From: Penium margaritaceum
Taxonomy: Eukaryota; Streptophyta; Zygnematophyceae; Desmidiales; Peniaceae
Direction of reading: 5' to 3'
Length of the DNA stretch: 64,000 nucleotides
NCBI GenBank assembly: GCA_023375785.1
Contig: SZWC01003597.1
Coordinates: forward strand, 7,239 to 71,238
Position numbers and translations under genes: made by a program. The notes beneath the pieces were generated by a model. The model had not been told where the DNA came from. It did not search any database and worked only from the letters and a program-made list of their open reading frames with translations. Positions 10,736-21,067 of the stretch are shown in pieces; the stretch's first letter is position 1; every line of letters begins with the position of its first letter.

Positions 10736-11570
10736 CCAACGTCCTATAAGGAGGCCATGGCGTCACCAGATGCAGTAGATTGGGCGCAAGCTGTGCAGTA
10801 GGAGATACAATCGCAGCTCGACAACGGCACGTGGGAGCTGACTGACCGTCCACCTGGAAGTAAGGTGACCAAGTGCAAGTGGGTGTTCAAGAAGAAGCGG
10901 GGAGCAGATGGCAACTTGGAAAAGCACAAGGCGAGGCTGGTTGCCAAGGGCTACTCATAGCAGGAGGGCATCGATAACACAGAAACCTTTGCCCCTGTTG
11001 CCAAGTTTGCCTCTGTGCGTACGCTCCTTTCCTATGCAGCAACAGAGGACTTTGAGGTCCACCACATGGACGCCAAGACGGCATTCCTGAACAGTGACCT
11101 GGAGGAGGAGATTTACATGGAGCAGCCAGAGGAGTTTAACATGGATGGCCAGGAGCACCTGGTTTGCAAGCTGCAGAAATCGTTGTACAGCCTCAAGCAA
11201 GCTTTGCGTGCTTGGAACCAGAAGTTCTATGCGGCGTTGTAGTGCATGGGGTTTGAGCACAATGAGTGTGACTACAGCGTCTATCGCTGGCAGCATGGTC
11301 ATGAGGTGCTCATCATCATCGTCTATGTGGATGACATGCTCCTCCTTTCCAACAGCATGTCTACACTGTAGGAGTTTAAGGAGGCCATGCAGGAGCGCTT
11401 CCAAATGTCTGATCTCGGGGAGGCGTCATACTTCCTTAGCATTCAGATCACGCGTGACCGCAAATCACACTCTCTCTCCCTACAGCAGAGCTGCTATATC
11501 AAGGATGTCTTGCAGCGGTTTGGCATGGCAGAGGCAAAACCCATCGGCACGCCGCTGGAAACGTGACACT
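10736..11570 (+). pseudogene. cop-C reverse transcriptase remnant
   Basis: Blocks in order: SYKEAMASPDAVDWAQAV, KWVFKKKRGADGNLEKHKAR, ETFAPVAKFASVRTLLS, HHMDAKTAFLNSDLEEEIYM, CKLQKSLYSLKQALRAWNQ, and IVYVDDMLL with the Y-V-D-D catalytic motif at 11324-11335, then FQMSDLGEASYFL. This is the complete set of copia RT motifs. The gene carries several breaks. Confidence 0.92.
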
Positions 11571-11575
11571 ACCCC

Positions 11576-12277
11576 GTGAGCTTCAATGGAGAAGCGGATG
11601 TAGCTGAGCGGCAGAAGTACCAAAGCGCCATCGGCAGTCTCATGTACCTGATGGTGGCAACCAGGCCGGACCTCGCACAGGCTGTGAACGTTGTGAGCCA
11701 GCACATGGCTAATCCCGGACCTGAGCACCAGAAAGCAGTGAAGCGGATCTTCCGTTACCTTGCTGGAACCATCAACATCGGCATCACCTACAATGGCAAC
11801 GACAACAACATCATCAGCTACACAGACGCACATTGGGCTTCAAATCCTGAGGACCGCAAGTCCATCTCTGGACATGTGTTCCTCATGAATGGTGGGGCCA
11901 TCAGATGGTGTAGCAAGTGGTAGGTGGTCGTGGCCACCTCAAGCACGGAAGCTGAGTATGTCTATCTCAGCTATGGAGCCAAGGAAGTAGATTGGCTTCA
12001 GCGTCTCATGGCGGAGATGAGTGGGAGTGCAACAGTTCCAGTTCCTGTACACGTCGACAACCAGAGCGCAATCGCACTCGCCAAGAATCCTGAGCACCAT
12101 GCACGCACCAAGCACATTGACATCGCATATCACTTCATCAGGCACATGGTGCAGGAGGGTGCTATCAAGCTGGAGTTTACTCCAACCAGCAAGCAGGTCA
12201 GTGATTTCTGCACCAAGCTAGTGACAAGTGAAAAGCAGCAGTTCTGTATGAAGGCATGTGGACTCAGCCCACTCTGA
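11576..12277 (+). pseudogene. cop-C RNase H remnant
   Basis: It runs from YQSAIGSLMYLMVATRPDL through SYTDAHWASNPEDRKSISG and SSTEAEYVYLSYGAKEVDW to the end of the polyprotein, with DNQSAIALAKNPEHHARTKH and a terminal TGA. The catalytic D-E-D pattern expected of copia RNase H is visible (YTDAHW, TEAEY, VDNQSA). The region is nearly full length but broken. Confidence 0.9.
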
Positions 12278-12280
12278 CTG

Positions 12281-12967
12281 CGGCAAAGTGGGAGATTGTT
12301 GGAAAAGGAGCCATCCGGCTCAGTTTCAGTTCCACAAGAGAAAGTTCCAGGAAAATACCAGATGCGTGCTCCGATTGTTGATCCAACTTCACCACTGGAA
12401 AGATCAGGTGGCAAAATTTCTACGGTCCAAGTTTGAGGCCGATCCAACGGTCGGATTGGGATGTATGAGTTTTCGAAGTTTCCATGGTCATCGACCGCCG
12501 ATACTTGGGTGACCATGGACGATGGCTCCATGCCTTAGCCTGAGAAAAGAAAAAGACAAGAGGTCCAGGGTCAAGACCTGATGGGAGAAATATCGAAAAA
12601 GGTCTTTGGTCTTAGGATTGTCTTGTCAGAGTGTGCTGACTAGGAAAAAGGTACCTCTCCTTTCTTTTTGGGTGAGGTGAGATCCTTGTGTGCTAGCTAT
12701 GGACACATGGCAATTCTCCATGGGATTGTGGGCTATGTGACCACTAGGAGTGTGCCATGAGAGGATTTTCTAGCTCTCTAGGTCGTGTGTGAGTGGTCAG
12801 CCTGATTGCTTAGCTGATTTCCTCTCTTGTGTGAGATTATGGACTCTAGTGTGTGAGCCTTAGCCTCCATGGCTAAGTGGTGTGGCTTGTGAGAGGGCTG
12901 ACTTGCCCAAGCTCTAGCTCTATATGTACTCCATCATTTTGAGTGATTCATCAACCATTCTTCAGCA
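12281..12967 (+). repeat. cop-C polypurine tract and 3' LTR
   Basis: A purine run (AAAGTGGGAGAT, 12285-12296) precedes TGTTGGAAAAGGAGCC at 12297. The probable LTR end is ...CTTCAGCA at 12967, which gives TG...CA and about 671 bp. A TATA-like TCTATATG lies at 12919-12926, near the end of the LTR. No second copy of this LTR was found in the window, so its boundaries rest on the terminal motifs alone. Confidence 0.65.
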
Positions 12968-13540
12968 CAAGTGATGCCCTTCCAGTCCCACATGCTTGCT
13001 GCTCCAAGGCTCCCTCTCTCCTCCAGATCCAATGATACCAATATCAGCTGCAGATATTGGGACGCAGTTAGCCATAGCCGCAACCGTTGTAGCTTCCTCA
13101 GCAGCTTCTACAGCCTCTACTATGTCTACAGCTGTCTCAGCCATCTGCACCTCCACGGCCGTTGCCGTTGCATCTGCTGCATCTGCACCCTCCAACATCA
13201 CCATCCTCACAGCAGTAGCTATCTCTACAGTTGCAGTTCTTCCTACTGTAGGCGCTGCCTTCACCACAGGTGTTCTAGCCTTGGTGGTACCTGCTGCATC
13301 CCTTCTCTCTGCTTTGTCCGCTACAGCGGCCTCCATTATCGCAACACTCATTGCATTTTTTTGTAGCACACTTTGCCCCTCCTGAGGGCTCATGGTGTCT
13401 TTTTCTCTCTCCTGCCTCCACGCTGTCTCTCTCCTTTGCTGTGGCTTGGCTGTGTGCCTTGTGTCAGGTTGTCCTGCAGCACATCGAATGTGCCAAAGGC
13501 ATTCCCAGCTTTCCCACGCTCACTGGGGCAGGGGAAACTA

Positions 13541-13558
13541 TGCCGAAACTTTTCGGCA
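13541..13558 (+). other. cop-A2 leader stem-loop
   Basis: TGCCGAAA and TTTCGGCA form a perfect 8-bp stem with a 2-base spacer. It is preceded by GGGGCAGGGGAAAC, as in the cop-A3 leader, and followed within 20 bases by the gag start. It is the shortest member of the conserved stem-loop set. Confidence 0.5.
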
Positions 13559-13577
13559 GAGCTCCGCCGTCGTCACC

Positions 13578-14795
13578 ATGCCTGGTGACAACGAGTCGGC
13601 CATAGCCGACCTTCATCGATAGCTGAATCTTGCATGCGAGGCCCCGCGTGAGGCAGAAGAGCGCCTCAATGTCGCTAACGACAACCGCACCACCTTTGCG
13701 GATAAGGTTGTTACCATTGTGCTCAAGCGCCTGTTTGCTGCCTCTATCTTACGGGCTGGTGCCTCTAGTGGCACCAGTGCAGGTGCGTCTTCCACCCCAT
13801 CCGCCTCTAGCACCGCAGCTGGTGACCCTGCTGATCCTGCTATCACCCCACTTTGAGCTAGTCCTGCCGCTATCTCTCGCCAGCATGACTTCTTCTCCCA
13901 GCCTCCAGTCCTGTCCACTGGACTAGTCTTCTCCTCTTAGGAGACCCGTTTAAGTGCATGGGCATAGGGGGAACACCTCTGGGTGTGCTATTTCCCCGAT
14001 GTCCCTCCTTTCACGCCTCTCTTTGCCGAGTCCGCCAGTGCTTTCCGCACCCTCATTGCCACTGTACCAGAGACCCTTGTCGACGACGTGGGCACGTACA
14101 ATGCCGACCCCGTTGTTCAGCGTCCGGCTGACCCCGTCGGTGCTTACACCATGCTTCGGCGCCGCACCAACATCACTGGTCAGGCAGCTGAGAGCACCCT
14201 CACCGTGCAATTCAACACCCTTTTGATGCAAGCAGAGAAGTCAACAGATGCGTTTTGGGCTCGAGGGCTCAAACTGCTTTGTGAGCTTGACAAGGCACGC
14301 CACGTCAGCTGTCTGCCGTACACACCATGGTCAACGGGTTGATTCCAGAGCTGCCAGACCTCTTCCACGACATCAAGGTAGATGAGCTGGCGCGCCTTGC
14401 TTCCGAGCCAGTCCCACCCCATTCCCCACCTGGTGTTGGTGCCCTCTGGGACTTCGTTGATGAGAGGCTTGCTGCCTGGTGGACCAGCCTCCTAAACAAA
14501 CGCCTTCACCGTACTACATTCGCAGGGGTCGTTGCTGCCACCACTACCTCCTCCTATCCTGTCTCTTCTATTGGATCTTCCTCTACATCCTCCTCCTCGT
14601 CTCCAACCACAACGGCCTCGGCTCTTGCCTCTCCGGGCTGTGGCCGCATCCATGGTCGCGGGCAGGCAGGGGGCATGCCAAAGCAGCCACACCGTCCCAG
14701 GGTGAGGTGGTATGCTGGAACTACATCTCCTCCGAGCACTCAGTACGCAAGTTCCTTGAGCCCCCTGATGATCTTCTCCTTGCACGCGCCATGCG
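13578..14795 (+). pseudogene. cop-A2 gag remnant
   Basis: The start MPGDNESAIADL lies just after the leader stem-loop. The middle (FPDVPPFTPLFAESASAFR, then KSTDAFWARGLKLLCELDK) lines up with the cop-A3 Gag TVTAYWQRAEDILRRLG region. A serine-rich, then basic, tail follows. The similarity is distant but the order is right. It is broken. Confidence 0.6.
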
Positions 14796-15020
14796 TACGC
14801 ACTGGGCCCGCACTATTGGCCCCTCCTCCTCCTCCCGTGCCAGCTCCACTGTAAGCTCCTCCTCCCGGTCCGCGAGATCCTCCTCTACCCAGGTCTACTC
14901 CACCGCAGGCGTTTACTCCACTCCTCCATCCATCCCATACCCTTGGGGCTGGCCACCACCTTATGGAGCACCCGCCTACGCTGGGCCACCTTCCCCGGCC
15001 TACGCCTTTCCTCTGTGGTT

Positions 15021-15055
<35 letters not shown>

Positions 15056-15301
15056 NTACGCACTGGGCCCGCACTATTGGCCCCTCCTCCTCCTCCCGTG
15101 CCAGCTCCACTGTAAGCTCCTCCTCCCGGTCCGCGAGATCCTCCTCTACCCAGGTCTACTCCACCGCAGGCGTTTACTCCACTCCTCCATCCATCCCATA
15201 CCCTTGGGGCTGGCCACCACCTTATGGAGCACCCGCCTACGCTGGGCCACCTTCCCCGGCCTACGCCTTTCCTCTGTGGTTGTCCCCCCCTCCCCCCCCC
15301 C
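14796..15301. other. Probable assembly artefact: duplicated 229-bp segment around a C run and one N
   Basis: The segment 14796-15024 is repeated without visible difference at 15057-15285. The first copy ends in a run of about 31 C, then a single N at 15056, then the second copy, which ends in a shorter C-rich run. An identical tandem repeat joined by one N at a homopolymer is typical of two contig ends overlapping but not merged. The true sequence probably contains one copy. Confidence 0.8.
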
Positions 15302-15560
15302 GTGAGCTCGCCATCCCCATCGCCCGTGCCTTCCGTCACAGGCGAACGCCAGTTGGATTAGTCTCTTCTCCAGCACTTGCACCTTTTCAATCAGGGAGGT
15401 GAGAGTGTGTCTTTGTTGGAAAGAGGTCTTGCTTGTGACAGTGACACTACACTTTGTGGGAGTCCGTCTGGTCACATTCTCGTTCTGTTTGCCCGCGTCT
15501 GTGCCATGGGTCGAGCACTGACAGTCTGTCGTTTTCCCTCGTCATCTTGCTGGTTGTGAT

Positions 15561-16190
15561 TTGTTGCCTCCCTTTGATGGCATTGTTGCCACCTGTGGCG
15601 TTCTCCCCCACTTTCGTGCCTTCGATGGATTTTGGGTTCTCGACTCTAGAGCCACCCACCACATGACCTCTGTCAACTCTGCCTTTGTCTCGTTAGGTGC
15701 TGCTAGCTCTGTTCACTTTGTCCGGACTAGCTCCGGCCAGTTGTCCCATGTGCAGGGAGTGGACGCTGTTTGTTTTGTAGGTCCTAGTGGTGCCATATTC
15801 TTGCCTGATGTTCTGTACGTACATTCTTTGGAGCTCAGCTTGCTATCGGTGATCTCCCTTGACTATCAGGGTATAGATTTCTCTGCCTGTCAGGGTGTTG
15901 GGATAGTCACTCTTTGTTCCTCTGGTCGTGATGTCTTGCGGGGGATTTGCTGTTGCAAGCTGTATCGTGTTCCTCCTCACTCACCCTCCGTACCTTCCAT
16001 TGGCCTGCTCTTCCCTATGCTGCACCTTCCCTCTCCCCTGCTAATGTCCAACTCTTGCATCGTAGCCTTGGTCGTGTGCACACTGATGAAATCACAAGCA
16101 TGATTTTTTAGCAGCCTGCTATTGGACTGTCACCGTCCACCTTTCCTTCCCCTTGTCCCTCCAATTATCTTGAAAAGTAGCGGCAGCCGC
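15561..16190 (+). pseudogene. cop-A2 protease and start of GAG-pre-integrase
   Basis: WVLDSRATHHMTSVNSAFV, then GAIFLPDVLYVHSLELSLLSV, correspond to the protease and its C-terminal block in cop-A3 (47080-47300) and cop-B2 (55319-55550). The LLHRSLGRV-like block near 16060 begins the zinc-binding domain. The similarity stops near 16190. The region is broken. Confidence 0.75.
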
Positions 16191-16195
16191 TGTTT

Positions 16196-16625
16196 CGCGC
16201 AGCAGCAGCAGCAATAGGAGCTGTTGCTGTGCATCAGCCGCTACAACAACGGCGTCAGTAGTAGCAGTGCATAGCAACAGCAACTACTGTAGCAAAGGCG
16301 GCAGCAGTAGCAGCGTGCAGTACCAACAGCACCAGCAGCAGCATGCAACAGCAGCAGTGGTAGCGGTGATAGCAGCAATCAGCAGTGATGGCAGCAGCAG
16401 CAACGTGCATCAGTAGTAGTAGCATTGGCGATAGCGACAATCAACAACGGCGGCAGTAGCAAGTAGTAGCAGCATCTGCTGCATAAAATAGTAGCAGCAG
16501 TAGTAGCAAAAGCCGTAGTAGTAGTGGCGGCAGCAGCAAGTAGCGACAGTAGCTACTACGCAGAGTAGCAATAATAGTAGTAGTAGTGGAAGCAGCAGTA
16601 GCAGCTGCAACTGTAGCCACTACAG
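16196..16625 (+). repeat. LARD-D1 CAG-rich leader
   Basis: An irregular run of CAG, CAA and TAG triplets on the element sense strand is interrupted by short GGC/GTT units. Leucine- and tyrosine-rich frames on the other strand are by-products. The equivalent tracts lie at 26835-27540 (D2, as CTG) and 40545-41090 (D3, as CTG). Confidence 0.75.
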
Positions 16626-16639
16626 TTGCTGCTGCTGCA

Positions 16640-16930
16640 CGAGGGCCTCGGAGCCCTTCTCCGAGGGTTTCCCTCAGAGGGGCCCCCTCGAGCCCCCAAA
16701 AAGGTGCCCCCTCAGAGGGGGCCTGTTGGCCGTTCGAGCCCCGCCGACCCCCCTTCTCAAGGGGGCCCTCGGAGGGCCCCGTCGAGCCCTGTACGAGGGG
16801 CCCCTTGGAGGGGCCCGTCGGCCCCATCGGTCCCGTCGGCCAACGGATGTAGAGAGGGACGGGCACCCCCCCCCTCCCTTTCCTCACTCGCTCACTCTCG
16901 CCTTTTTCTTCGCGAGCAAGCAAGGAGCGA
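16640..16930 (+). repeat. LARD-D1 GC-rich palindrome array
   Basis: Many overlapping palindromic blocks of the form GAGGGGCCCCCTC, GGGGGCCCTCGGAGGGCCCC and GAGGGGCCCCTTGGAGGGGCCC alternate with GTCGGCCC blocks. They end in a self-complementary CTCACTCGCTC ... GAGCGAGTGGGAG hairpin at 16870-16940. The same design is present in D2 and D3. It could form strong secondary structure in RNA or DNA. Confidence 0.7.
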
Positions 16931-17650
16931 GTGGGAGCACCCTGAAATCACTCCTCTTTTTTCTTATCCCCCTGTCCCCATCCTGACCTGCCCCCTTTCT
17001 AGGGGGCAATCCAGAACCTGGTGATGGGCAAACCCGGGGTGAGCACTGGAAAGAAGGGGGAGAAGTATAAAAGAGAAAAAAAACAGAAAAGGAAGACGAG
17101 GAGGGGAAAGGCAATTTCCGGTCACAGAAAAAAAATGTACGGGGCCATACAATAGCCCAGCATCTCACCAAAACCTATAGTAGAAGCACCAACAGTAGCT
17201 TCCGTAGCAACAGCGGTTAAATGGCAACGACTGCTTAGTGTAGAGCAGTTGCAGTACCGCTTGCAGTTTCACCGTCCTGGCTGATGGTGACTTCTTTTTC
17301 GAGACGCATCGTGGACCGCCATCTCTGTGGGGTCCGTGGATTGGTCCCCGTACTTCAATCCGTAGGATTGACGGCGTATTCGGTTCTATCCATCTTCGAG
17401 GGCTTGGTCATCAACCGCTTGGAGTAGCAGCCACACCGGCAGCCGCCACACCTTATGTTCTTGGAGCAATTTTTGCTCCTTTAGTGCCAATAGCACTAGT
17501 AGTCGCAACTGGTCAGACTCCCTTCTCCGAGCGTGCTTTGGTCGTGTAGCTAGTCCTGTCTGATTACACTTGCTGACCACGATGCAGTGACCTACAGTGC
17601 CATCCCTTCCCATGACTTGGTGTTTACCACCGGGAGAAGGTTCCCTCGGC
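16931..17650 (+). other. LARD-D1 spacer and start of the protein-like block
   Basis: First a pyrimidine-rich then purine-rich spacer (16935-17150), with GGGGGCAATC shared with D2 and D3 in inverse orientation. Then a segment alignable to D2 26250-25950 and D3 39900-39660 at the protein level (GLGHQPLGVAA-like) but without a long frame here. No known domain was recognised. Confidence 0.45.
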
Positions 17651-18733
17651 ACCTATCCATCGTCAAGCGCACAAGATGTGTGCACAGAAATCTGAGTACA
17701 TGCCCTGCGCATTTGCTTGCTACTACAGTGGTGATGGACATCATGGTTTGCATCGCTACTAGACGCGCCCTTGCGGCTAGCATCCATCTTGGCTTCAGCC
17801 TCATCCGAGCATGCGTCCTCCACAGCATGCGGATCTGCCAGCATTGGTAGATCCCCTAGCTGGACCTCTGGCGACCATATTCGCCTAGATCCACGGCTTG
17901 AGGCAGATGGTGCAGTGGCTTTGTGACCTCGTCGTCACCAACCGTGCTTCTGCTACTAGTTCATCGACGACCTCACTGATCACATCTCCTTCATTCTCTC
18001 CTCCTTCCTCATCCGATAATGTCCTTCCACCTACAGGCCAATCTCAGGCTACCACCATCCTTTTGATCCTCCACTCTCCTACTACCACAACACCACCTTG
18101 AGATGACATGTCCTCATGCGTTCATTCCAATCGTGTGTGCATGCGGCGTCGGCGTTAGTGCTCCCACGCCGTGCTTGCGCGTGTTTTGATGTATCCCCCA
18201 CCTCCTCGGCTTTCGTTGTTGTACCTGTCGAGGGGGAGTGTGGTCATCGCACATTGCCTGCTATGACCGTAGCAACAGGATCCATACTCGCGTCGTGCCG
18301 TGGTGCCCGAGCGTCAGCTCAGGCAGATTCAGATGATACGGTGACATCACCTCACGTGGAGTCTGATCCCAACATGGCGTTCATGGTGGAGACTTGCGTG
18401 TCATTGAGCTGGACTTCCACGTTCGTGCTGCATCCACATCTTCCGCAGTGGCAGGTCACATCAAGAGGAGCGCAGGCACGGCGTCCCCAGGTAGTGCCAC
18501 TTGCGGCTCCGACCGCTGGCGGCCCGGCGGTGGCACTGGAGTCCCGTACAGATCAGGATGCGTCTACCAGACTTTTGGGGGAGTGTGTGCTACAGGCTCA
18601 CACCAGTCCGGCGAAGGTTGCAGTGCTTGAGACATGCATGTCATCGAGGTCGACATCTATGTTGGGACACGAGCCAAACATTCTACAACACCAGGTTGCA
18701 TCAGGAGGAGTGTAGGTCCTGCGTGCCTGGACA
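17650..18733 (+). pseudogene. LARD-D1 conserved frame 1 (unknown function)
   Basis: It is alignable to the 223-residue frame of D2 (25652-24981) and the 236-residue frame of D3 (39514-38804). Shared blocks include ACYYSGDG, PQHADLPALVDPLAGPLATIF, IHGLRQMVQWLCDL and VPVEGECGH. The conserved hydrophobic LVDPLAGPLATIF...LRQ segment could be helical. I do not recognise a known family. It contains no polymerase motif. The block ends in the 240-bp tandem duplication. It is degraded in this copy. Confidence 0.55.
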
Positions 18734-18868
18734 GTGCCACTCGCGACTCCGACCGGTAGCGGCTCGACGGTGGCACGGGAGAATCTTGCGGACCGGGATG
18801 TCCCATACAGAAGGACAAAGGCGTTCGCTCACAAGGCTCACACCAGCCCAGCAACAGTTGCAGTGCAT
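18390..18868 (+). repeat. LARD-D1 tandem duplication of about 240 bp
   Basis: Two diverged direct copies, about 18390-18629 and 18630-18868, each start with GAGAC(T/A)TGC(G/A)TGTCAT and contain TGCCACT(T/C)GCG(G/A)CTCCGACCG, then GGCTCACACCAG. Matching pairs are present in D2 (about 24590-25080) and D3 (about 38280-38790), so the duplication predates the spread of the family. Confidence 0.65.
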
Positions 18869-19589
18869 AAGCAGAGATGGCCAGCTTGTCTCCTAGAGGT
18901 TGGGGCATTCTTGAGAGCAACAGTTCCAAGAGATGTCACTAGGACATGTGCTACAGCAGACACAGCAGGTTCCACCATGTCATCTGCAAAACCTGAGGAC
19001 CAGCTTCAACGTGAGGAGTCGCCCATGTTCCCAGAGTCTACGGGTTCCCGTACACAGGACAGAGCAGCGACACACATGAAGGAGTCAGATGGTGGTCCTC
19101 ACTCCATTATCGAGCAAGTGACAGCGACCAGTCTTCCCAAAAAGACGGTGTGTGAGCGTCAGCAATGCTTGCTGGTCACCTTGACAAGCATTGTCAAGGC
19201 GGAATCCTGAACACCTGTATACGCTGGCAGTCGAGGATAGTGGAGCAAATCCGACCACGCGGATGGAGTCACCTCGTCAACATGAGTTGAGTTCTTCCCT
19301 CTCATGTTCACCTGTTGATGAACCTACTGATCACATCGACGCTGAGAGTGGTAGTACCTACACGGACGACATTTGCACACGCTCCATGGACTCTAGAAAC
19401 TCCTCCTTCTCCTTGTCTCTCGGCATGCAACTGCTCTTTCCTCCTCATACGACACACATGAGCTGTGGTGTGGATGCCACAAGTGTAGCTACGTGCAATG
19501 TTCGAGCATCTCAGCACGTTACAAGTTTGGTTGACCCCCAAGAAGATGTAGCAGCTCCAACTCCATCGTCTTTAGCAGTAGAGATGTAG
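18734..19589 (+). pseudogene. LARD-D1 conserved frame 2 (unknown function)
   Basis: A 158-residue frame (18734-19210), with a further frame at 19191-19589. The motifs PEDQLQREE, ESDGGPHSIIEQV and the basic/hydrophobic stretch after it are nearly unchanged in D2 (24752-24117) and D3 (38797-37751). A second acidic block, DHIDAESGSTYTDDI, is shared with D3. Three copies keep the same register, which suggests past coding constraint. No known domain was recognised, and the copy is not intact. Confidence 0.55.
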
Positions 19590-20267
19590 ATGGAGCTATA
19601 CTTGTGAGTTTTATAGTCTGCGTGTGTAGCATCCAGTGAGACAGAGTTTATCCTAATCCAGGCAGACATGGACTATCTCCACATGTCTGAGGCAAACTAT
19701 GCTAACCTGCAAAGGCGTGTAGGGATGCTACAGTGGGAGGTGACAGAATTGCGTGAGCGATTGTCAAAGAAGGGGAGCACCAGTACTATCCACATGAGCT
19801 TTCCACTACCAGGATATTGTACACCTTTACTCATGGAGGATCCTGTACCAGCTCCGAGTATGACGTCCGACGGAGACACTACCACAGGAGAGGTGAGCAT
19901 GCCTTCAGTTTCCGCCATCACCGTTTCTTTCAACTCCATCATCGCTCCTTCTTCTACTACTGTCATCACGCACCTTCATCTACCCAACTCAACTTCTCCA
20001 TCATCACCTTTGTCCATGAGTGGTGATCCTTTTCCTCCCTCCAGTCCTCTTCTTCTGGCAGTACACCCTTGTGCCTCAGGGTGCTCTAACCAGCCTCAGG
20101 TGCCAACTCCGCCACTTCATCCATGCTTGCGTGCTGCTCGTCCATTCCCTTTCCTCCAATGTACACAGATGCATCGCGGTGGAGCAGAGAGAGGAGAGAA
20201 TCTGAGTTGGGACCCTTGGCAGTCACGCGAGGACTGGTACACTCCAGGTGATGCAGGGACGACATGA
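19590..20267 (+). pseudogene. LARD-D1 conserved frame 3: coiled coil plus Ser/Pro-rich tail
   Basis: The 199-residue frame from 19668 starts MDYLHMSEANYANLQRRVG and continues with a heptad-like L-x-x-E-V-x-x-L-R-E-R pattern, i.e. a short coiled coil. A Ser/Thr/Pro-rich tail follows and ends in a conserved CTQMHRGGAERGE and WDPW block. Homologous frames lie at 23724-23197 (D2) and 37560-36925 (D3). A structural, Gag-like role is possible but unproven. Confidence 0.55.
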
Positions 20268-20578
20268 GAAGTCGTAGCCAAAAACACCACTTCATCTTTG
20301 AGGGTGGGAGCCGACTTGTACATGACAGGGGGAGCTATCTTTTCATGATGGAGAGACCACATGATTCATCTGTTCAGCTACGGTATCAGCATCTCTATCG
20401 AGGACCTTGCCGTCGGGTTCATCTGCCCAGGGGGATTGTTGTGTGGACCTCGACCTGACACGACGTTATGGGAGATGCATGGCAAGGAGTCTATGCTCTA
20501 TTATGAGCATACTACAACAGCCGGCATGTGGCTCAAGCTACGTGTCTGCACAGCTGCATGTGTATGCTAGCACTCTGT
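20268..20578 (+). other. LARD-D1 region between frame 3 and the tandem repeat
   Basis: It contains the conserved CATGACAGGGGGAGCTA, CATGATGGAGAGACCACATGA and GTCGGGTTCATCTGCCC segments, all found inverted in D2 (about 22980-23160) and D3 (about 36640-36830). No coding domain is recognised. Confidence 0.5.
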
Positions 20579-20963
20579 TGGTGGAGACCCGGACACTTGG
20601 TGGGTTATACTAGTGTCACGAGGAGACCATGTGATTTTGTGTCTTGGTGTGTGGCCATGCTACGTGTGGCATGTGCATGCGAGCTGGATTGCTCATAGTG
20701 GTCGAGACTGGGACACGTGGTGAGTTACACCCATGTTACGAGGAGATCACCTTATGATCATGTGTATTGGTTAATGATGCTATTGTGGCTGGCATACGGA
20801 CACCTGTTGGATTGCTCGTAGCGGTCGAGGCCCGGGCACTCGTACCCCTAGTGTCACGAGGAGACCCTCTTGTCGTCTAACTTGTGTATGGTGTGCATGA
20901 ATCCTCTCATGGCCGAGACCCGGACACATGGTGGGATGTACCAGTGTCGTGAGGAGACCTTGT
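20579..20963 (+). repeat. LARD-D1 four-unit tandem repeat, about 45-50 bp core
   Basis: Four copies of a core reading GGTCGAGACCCGGACAC, then TGGTGGG, then CCAGTGT and ACGAGGAGACC start near 20579, 20698, 20820 and 20911, with 70-75 bp variable spacers. Two more diverged units lie inside the LTR near 21398 and 21541. GGTCGAGACC is a near-palindrome. D2 and D3 have the same 4+2 arrangement. Confidence 0.75.
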
Positions 20964-21026
20964 GACCTTCATAATGCTCTAGGGGGATACCAAGCCTAGC
21001 CTCTGAGCGTGGATGGACAGCAGATG

Positions 21027-21028
21027 TA

Positions 21029-21060
<32 letters not shown>

Positions 21061-21067
21061 TGTGTGT

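Larger units (their letters stand above)
8290..12967 (+). mobile_element. cop-C, third Ty1/copia subfamily
   Basis: The + strand order is gag, zinc-knuckle-like segment, protease, GAG-pre-integrase, integrase, RT, RNase H, polypurine tract and 3' LTR, that is Pseudoviridae order. The protein sequence is distinct from cop-A and cop-B: its integrase and RT resemble the common plant copia lineages more closely, while cop-A and cop-B resemble each other. No 5' LTR was found upstream, so the left end is lost or strongly diverged. About eight interruptions are visible. The integrase section is the longest uninterrupted retroelement frame in this part of the window. Confidence 0.88.
12968..16190 (+). 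mobile_element. cop-A2, partial copia element (leader to GAG-pre-integrase)
   Basis: It starts right after the cop-C LTR with a degenerate CAG/GCA-rich leader (13030-13340), then a cop-A-type stem-loop at 13541-13558, gag (13578-14800), an integrase-proximal protease region (15561-16010), and stops at about 16190 where LARD-D1 leader begins. No integrase or RT was found. The copy is broken at about ten places, and it spans an assembly artefact (14796-15301). Confidence 0.7.

Noticed and set aside
14479-15402. A 307-residue Pro/Ser-rich frame
   Set aside because: It runs through the C homopolymer, the N and the duplicated segment, so it is at least partly an assembly product; the underlying sequence is cop-A2 gag end.
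20579-20963. CRISPR-like array
   Set aside because: Repeat cores are long, diverged and few, spacers are similar between copies, and the array is part of an LTR element that exists three times.
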